Assembly (NCBI GenBank): GCA_946407065.1
Contig: CAMJMQ010000009.1
Coordinates: forward strand, 1-64,000
Length of the DNA stretch: 64,000 bases
Direction: 5' to 3'
Origin: an uncultured Clostridia bacterium
GTDB lineage: Bacteria; Bacillota; Clostridia; Oscillospirales; Acutalibacteraceae
This document shows, one piece after another, positions 59,578-64,000 of the stretch (position 1 is the first letter of the stretch; each line of letters starts with the position of its first letter). Below the pieces are notes generated by a model. The model worked only from the letters and a program-made list of their open reading frames with translations, did no database searches and had not been told where the DNA came from. The position numbers and the translations under genes were made by a program.

Positions 59578-61875
59578 ATGAAACGAGATACATTTAATCA
59601 TGACTGGCTTTTCTTTCACGGCAACGGTACTGCTTTGGAACGTACTGTCAGCGGAAGTGAAGAGCCACAATCGGTCACGCTTCCTCATGATGCAATGATC
59701 AGAGAAGAACGTGATCCAAATCATGAGACCGGCAATGCAACCGGTTATTATCCGTGTCAAACGGTGCATTACATCAAGGAGTTTAAGGTTGAAGATAAAT
59801 CGGGAGCCGCATATCTTGAATTTGAAGGGATCTACAAAAATGCAGCAGTCTTTTTAAATGATTGCCTGATTGCACAACATTCAAACGGATATACTCCCCT
59901 AACGATAGATGTTTCAAATTTCCTCAAGCAAGGGGATAATCGTATCAAGGTTCTTGTCAGAAACGAAGTTCCTTCAAGTCGTTGGTACACAGGTACAGGA
60001 ATCTACAGAGATACCTGGTTGTACACCGGAAAGCCCCTACATATCATTCCTCACGGTATCAAAATCCGCACATTGAGCGTTGATAGCGATATTGCAGCGC
60101 TGATGATCGACACAACTGTTTTCAATCAAACAAGTCAGCAGCACGAAATCCTTCTTAGACACAGAATCGGCGGTGCAGAGATAGAAGCGCCGGTTACAAT
60201 GCTCCCTTATGAAAAGAAAACCATATCGCTCCGTTTTTACTTGGATAATCCGGAGCTTTGGAACGAGAATCATCCGTTCCTTTATAATTGTGAGAGCGAA
60301 TTAGTTGGATGGGATACTGAGTGTACCCGTTTCGGAATCCGTACACTATCGCTTGATTCGATGCACGGACTGAGGATTAACGGTCAAAGTGTGAAATTGA
60401 GAGGCGGATGTATTCATCACGATCACGGTGTGATCGGCGCAGTTGAGCATAGGGATTTGACTTACAGGCGAATTCGCAAACTTAAAGAAGCGGGGTATAA
60501 CGCAGTCAGATGCGCACATTTCCCGACAAGCCGGACTGTTCTCGATGCATGCGATGAATACGGTATGTTTGTAATGCTGGATTTCTGTGACGCGTGGACA
60601 ACCCCAAAGGTTGCGTTTGATTACTCTACAGAGTTTCTCGAGCACTCGCAAAAAGACATAATCGCAATGGTCGACTCAGCATACAACCATCCCTCTGTAA
60701 TTATTTATGCTATCGGAAATGAAATCGGCGAGGTCAGCAATCCTCACGAGGCTCAATATGGCAGAAAGCTGTGCGATACGATCCGATCAATTGATTCAAC
60801 GCGTTTCATCACAAATTGTGTCAATATTGCTCTCGCGCTGATGGATCGTATTCCCTCTCTTGCGGTAAAAGCAGGCGCTGATATCAATTCAATAATGAAT
60901 GGGAATGCCGAAGAGCTCGCGCGGCTCATGTCTTCAAAAGAAATCGGTGAGCCTCTCGAGGAAGCATTCAGTTATCTGGACATTGCCGGATATAACTACG
61001 CAACATACCGCTATGAGACAGATACAAAGCTTTATCCGCACCGTATGATTCTTGGCACTGAATGCTATCCCGGAGCTCTGTATGAGAATTGGGAACTGTG
61101 CAAAAAGCTTCCGCAAGTCATCGGGGACTTCGGCTGGGCTGCATGGGACTACCTCGGTGAAGCCGGTGTTGGCCAACACCGCTACGGAGAAGCAATCGAT
61201 TATGATTTGTACGGTCCTTATCCGTGGAGAACCGCTAACTGCGGCGATTTTGATTTGATCGGAGACAGAAGGCCTGTATCCTATTGGCGACAAATCGTGT
61301 GGGGAGAACGCAAAGAGCCGTATATTGCGGTTCAAAGCCCGGCACATTATGGGGAAAAACAGTCTCCCACCCGTTGGGGCTGGTCTGATGCAGAAAGATG
61401 CTGGAACTACCGCGGTTATGAAAATAAACCGATTGTCGTCGAGGTTTACTCAGACGCAGAAGAAGTTCAACTCAGTTGTAACGGAAAAGAAATCGGAAGG
61501 CAACGCCCTATAAAATGCAAAGCAATTTTCCATACAACATTCGAACCGGGAGAACTGGTCGCAGTGAATATTCGTAACGGCAAACAGGAAGAATCCGATC
61601 GGATATCAACAGCGTCCTACAAAGTCCATATTCAGAAGAGAACGGTCGGTGAAGGGGTAACGGAGCTTTCTGTAGTTGACGATCATGGTGAACTGAATCC
61701 CAATGTCACGCTTTCTCTGACAGCATCCTGCGAAGGTGATCTGACGATTCTCGGCTTTGGAACAGCTGATCCCAAAAGCGAAGAAAACTACTTTGACAGT
61801 ACAATAAAAACGTTCCGCGGCAAGGCGTTAATCGTAACGCAAGGTACGGGGGAATTGATTATAAAGGAGAATTAG
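59578..61875 (+). CDS. Glycoside hydrolase family 2 enzyme
   Basis: A 765-residue intracellular GH2 enzyme, a paralogue of the one at 39505 with the same domain order. RWYTGTGIYRDTWLY (residues 135-149), RGGCIHHDHGVIGAVEHRDL, acid/base Glu382 in IIYAIGNEIGE, nucleophile Glu495 in MILGTECYPGA, and WAAWDYLGEAGVGQHRYGE. It differs from the first enzyme at active-site neighbours: CAHFPTSR in place of FSHNPAGK, and LDFCDAW in place of IDESFDQW, which suggests a different substrate. AGGTGAG lies before ATG 59578. The preceding esterase gene ends 10 bases earlier, and the next starts one base after the stop. Confidence 0.92.
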   Translation: MKRDTFNHDWLFFHGNGTALERTVSGSEEPQSVTLPHDAMIREERDPNHETGNATGYYPCQTVHYIKEFKVEDKSGAAYLEFEGIYKNAAVFLNDCLIAQHSNGYTPLTIDVSNFLKQGDNRIKVLVRNEVPSSRWYTGTGIYRDTWLYTGKPLHIIPHGIKIRTLSVDSDIAALMIDTTVFNQTSQQHEILLRHRIGGAEIEAPVTMLPYEKKTISLRFYLDNPELWNENHPFLYNCESELVGWDTECTRFGIRTLSLDSMHGLRINGQSVKLRGGCIHHDHGVIGAVEHRDLTYRRIRKLKEAGYNAVRCAHFPTSRTVLDACDEYGMFVMLDFCDAWTTPKVAFDYSTEFLEHSQKDIIAMVDSAYNHPSVIIYAIGNEIGEVSNPHEAQYGRKLCDTIRSIDSTRFITNCVNIALALMDRIPSLAVKAGADINSIMNGNAEELARLMSSKEIGEPLEEAFSYLDIAGYNYATYRYETDTKLYPHRMILGTECYPGALYENWELCKKLPQVIGDFGWAAWDYLGEAGVGQHRYGEAIDYDLYGPYPWRTANCGDFDLIGDRRPVSYWRQIVWGERKEPYIAVQSPAHYGEKQSPTRWGWSDAERCWNYRGYENKPIVVEVYSDAEEVQLSCNGKEIGRQRPIKCKAIFHTTFEPGELVAVNIRNGKQEESDRISTASYKVHIQKRTVGEGVTELSVVDDHGELNPNVTLSLTASCEGDLTILGFGTADPKSEENYFDSTIKTFRGKALIVTQGTGELIIKEN

Positions 61876-61876
61876 T

Positions 61877-62764
61877 ATGGCATTTACCGGAATAAAAAGA
61901 GCCGTGATGAACGCACGGTTTCATAAAGTCAATAAGCACTATGAAACGGATCCCGTAGTCGGTGACCGCAGCTATATTCAGCGTGAAGGAAAGGACCCGG
62001 TCGAGGTACTGTTCTACTACCCCAAAAATCGTGAACAAATGCCTGTTTTTGTACAGATTCACGGAGGTGCATGGGTTGGTCTTGATGCGGTAGATGACGA
62101 TCGCTATTGTCGCAGACTTAGCGATGAACTCGGAGCGTTTGTTGTAAACATCAATTATAAGAGGCTGTATGATAAGAGCTTTCCCTATCCGCAGGAAGAA
62201 GTGGTTGATACGGTCAAGTGGCTGAAACGCCATGCCGATCAATTAGGTATTGATCCCCAAAAGATTATTCTGTCCGGCGGCAGCGCAGGTGGCCATCTTA
62301 CAGCAGGGGCGTCTGTCATGCTGGCACAGGAGGATATTCAGATTGCCGGTCAGATCATGGAGGTTCCTTTCCTCGACTTTACTTACACTATCCCCATTGA
62401 CTTTCCGGAGGGAAAAAAGCTGTATGACATGATGTTCAGTTTGTACCCTCCTTCAATCCCGCTTGACAGTGAAGTGCTCTCGCCGGCGGCTAAAATAACC
62501 GACACGACCCTTGACAGAATATCACCGGCGGTAATTATTGTATGCGGCAGAGATCCTCTTCATCCGCAGGGCGAACACTATGCCGAGTTGCTCAAAAAGC
62601 ACGGCAAGCTTGTAGATATAAAAAAATATGAAAACGGCTACCATGGCTTTGGTACTGATAAAGCAGAGGAAAAGCCGGAGCAGGACAAGTACCGGGAGGA
62701 TTGCTTCCGCTATAAAGTAGAAAAAGCAAATCAACTTTATGCAATGGCAAAGGAGAGAGTATGA
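61877..62764 (+). CDS. Alpha/beta-hydrolase (esterase)
   Basis: A 295-residue esterase of the same broad family as the one at 58602. Oxyanion HGGAWVGLD (His62), nucleophile elbow LSGGSAGGHLTAGAS (Ser136), acid region VIIVCGRDPLHPQGEHYAE, and His in YENGYHGFGTD. Probably removes acetyl or other acyl groups. The start is one base after the GH2 stop with AAAGGAG seven bases upstream, and its stop overlaps the start of the next gene (ATGA). Three or four esterases in one operon point to a heavily acylated substrate. Confidence 0.88.
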   Translation: MAFTGIKRAVMNARFHKVNKHYETDPVVGDRSYIQREGKDPVEVLFYYPKNREQMPVFVQIHGGAWVGLDAVDDDRYCRRLSDELGAFVVNINYKRLYDKSFPYPQEEVVDTVKWLKRHADQLGIDPQKIILSGGSAGGHLTAGASVMLAQEDIQIAGQIMEVPFLDFTYTIPIDFPEGKKLYDMMFSLYPPSIPLDSEVLSPAAKITDTTLDRISPAVIIVCGRDPLHPQGEHYAELLKKHGKLVDIKKYENGYHGFGTDKAEEKPEQDKYREDCFRYKVEKANQLYAMAKERV

Positions 62765-63906
62765 TGAAAAAAGAAAGGGCTAAGAAAGAGGATCGCAGCG
62801 GTTGGCCTCTTTTTAATCGACTTCTTGCCGCATATATTGATATCACAAAATTCCCTGAGCTTCCGATGCATCCCGAAATCGGGAAAAACTATGAGTACCA
62901 CCCCGAAGGCGCACTTTGTGCCAACGGCAATCCTTATCACGGTTGTATTCGCTTAGGAAACGTCAACAAGCTGATGATCGGCTTTTCCGGCGGAGGCGTA
63001 TCTGTGGACGCGTATACAGCTGCAAGACCGCAGCGCATCGGCGGAAGCGGCGAGATGTTTTACTCAGATGATGTACGTTTCGGTGATATCATACCGCGAG
63101 TCGGAACCTTCGGAAAAGGGAAAAAGAACCCGTTTCGGGATTGGACCCTGTTGTTCGTTCCATATGCTACAGGTGACTTTCATTGCGGTACCGGAGATTT
63201 CAAATACAAAGATTTAAACGGCAAAGACACGGTACTGCATCACCACGGCTATACAAACTACAGAATGTTGATAGAAAAGATCAAAGAATTTGTACCGCAT
63301 CCCGATCAAATTCTGGTGACCGGGTTCTCGGCAGGTGCGTTTGCGACATCTCTGCTATGCGATGATGTTTGTGCAGTCTTTCCCGAATGCCGAGATATTA
63401 CTGCTTGCGTCGACAGCGCTATGATGCACTATGACTGGCAAAAAACTGCGCGCGATGTATGGCAGGCACCTGAGAAAATCGCCGCGCGGCTAACAGGTAC
63501 TGAAATAGTCAGCGACAGTTTGAAGGCTCTGCATCAAAACCGCCCCGAAGTCAAAATCATGTACTGCTGTTCCGTTAGAGATGCGGCATTGACTCAGATG
63601 GAGATGTACTTAGAGGACGGTCGCTGGATTCCGGACAAAGAAGCCGGAAGAGATTATCAGAAAAAGCTCAAAGCAATGCTGGATGATCTTCAGAACGCCA
63701 TTCCTGATCTCAGTACTTTTATTTTCGACACTCCTGACAAAAACAGCAAGGATGCCGACCTGACCATTCACTGCCTCTGCGGATCGGGAGCAGCATTTAC
63801 AACTGTTGTTGACGGTGTCGCATGTTCTGATTGGATGATACGCGGCGTTAACGGAGAAGTAATGAAACTCGGACTTGATAAATTGGAAGGAGAACATTGC
63901 GGATGA
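62761..63906 (+). CDS. Pectin acetylesterase-like protein (PAE/NOTUM family)
   Basis: A 381-residue protein. Resemblance to pectin acetylesterases: an early IGFSGGGVSVDAYTA (the oxyanion GGG), then LLFVPYATGDFHCGTGDF, LHHHGYTNYRMLIEKIKE, the nucleophile elbow ILVTGFSAGAFATSLLCDDV (Ser190) and the late His in LTIHCLCGSG. That order (GGG, then VPY-TGD-H, then GxSAG) is the PAE layout. No signal peptide is present, so it would act on imported oligosaccharides, whereas plant PAEs are secreted. ATG 62761 overlaps the previous stop. Together with the rhamnose genes it makes an acetylated pectic substrate plausible. Confidence 0.75.
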   Translation: MMKKERAKKEDRSGWPLFNRLLAAYIDITKFPELPMHPEIGKNYEYHPEGALCANGNPYHGCIRLGNVNKLMIGFSGGGVSVDAYTAARPQRIGGSGEMFYSDDVRFGDIIPRVGTFGKGKKNPFRDWTLLFVPYATGDFHCGTGDFKYKDLNGKDTVLHHHGYTNYRMLIEKIKEFVPHPDQILVTGFSAGAFATSLLCDDVCAVFPECRDITACVDSAMMHYDWQKTARDVWQAPEKIAARLTGTEIVSDSLKALHQNRPEVKIMYCCSVRDAALTQMEMYLEDGRWIPDKEAGRDYQKKLKAMLDDLQNAIPDLSTFIFDTPDKNSKDADLTIHCLCGSGAAFTTVVDGVACSDWMIRGVNGEVMKLGLDKLEGEHCG

Positions 63907-64000
63907 TTTCAACTACGATCGTATTGAACGAGGAGAGAAACGTTACCCTGACCGCTTATATTCAGGATACAGACGGTGAATTCGGCTTTTCCAAGCGTCC
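63903..64000 (+). CDS. Esterase-like alpha/beta-hydrolase, N-terminal part (3' end outside window)
   Basis: The frame opens at ATG 63903, overlapping the previous stop (ATGA), with GGAAGGAG 12 bases upstream. The visible 32 residues, MISTTIVLNEERNVTLTAYI, then TDGEFGFSKRP, resemble the N-terminus of bacterial acetyl esterases that continue with a PGGGY oxyanion motif. It is the fifth gene of the operon. Too little is visible for a firm call. Confidence 0.6.
   Translation, partial: MISTTIVLNEERNVTLTAYIQDTDGEFGFSKR

Overview
The window looks like chromosomal DNA of an anaerobic, endospore-forming Gram-positive bacterium of the Ruminococcaceae/Oscillospiraceae type, probably from a gut or rumen. 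The grounds are four dockerin-bearing secreted proteins, a spore germination protease (gpr), strong GGAGG ribosome sites, consensus sigma-A promoters, sortase-type and lipobox signals, and many dispersed palindromic intergenic repeats. No rRNA, tRNA or CRISPR array was seen.

Layout. 1-1.4 kb: the end of ppdK and a small membrane protein. 2.0-5.7 kb: an ECF sigma factor, its likely membrane anti-sigma partner, two dockerin proteins and a dockerin gene fragment. 6.1-15.4 kb: one aromatic amino acid operon, pheA-aroB-aroC-aroE/K-aroQ-aroA-tyrA-aroF. It is preceded by a previously unannotated 31-codon Phe/Tyr-rich leader peptide and a terminator, which together look like a classical translational attenuator. 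15.4-18 kb: a phage-like tail-fibre/CHAP lysin pair and a tiny wall-anchored protein. 18.2-23.7 kb: two polar amino acid ABC transporters, the second ending in a terminator whose loop has been split by a small mobile repeat. 23.8-29.8 kb: an XRE membrane regulator, DegV, a hemolysin III protein, a secreted CHAP enzyme, a dockerin-tagged papain-like protease and gpr. 30.1-37.6 kb: an integrative mobilizable element (serine recombinase, TnpW, relaxase with accessory protein, RepA-like ATPase, LexA-like repressor). It carries a dockerin-tagged transglutaminase-like protein as apparent cargo. 38-39.4 kb: a GNAT and a HAD protein.

39.5-64 kb is a glycan utilisation region. On the minus strand a 1590-residue membrane-anchored repeat protein is followed by an epimerase-like protein, sugar isomerase, FGGY kinase, class II aldolase and GH2 enzyme. 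On the plus strand lie rhamnulokinase, isomerase and rhamnulose-1-phosphate aldolase, then a GPH-type transporter, an AraC regulator (minus strand), and esterase, GH2, esterase, pectin-acetylesterase-like and esterase genes. Four promoters here share one operator-like motif at nearly identical spacing from the -10 box, which defines a candidate AraC regulon. The likely substrate is an acetylated rhamnose-containing pectic polymer such as rhamnogalacturonan I (inference).

The most notable items are the aromatic leader peptide attenuator, the four-promoter AraC regulon, a dispersed hairpin repeat family whose copies show compensatory base changes, repeats inserted into the aroA reading frame and into a terminator loop, the giant tandem-repeat surface protein, and the cellulosome-type cargo of the mobilizable element.
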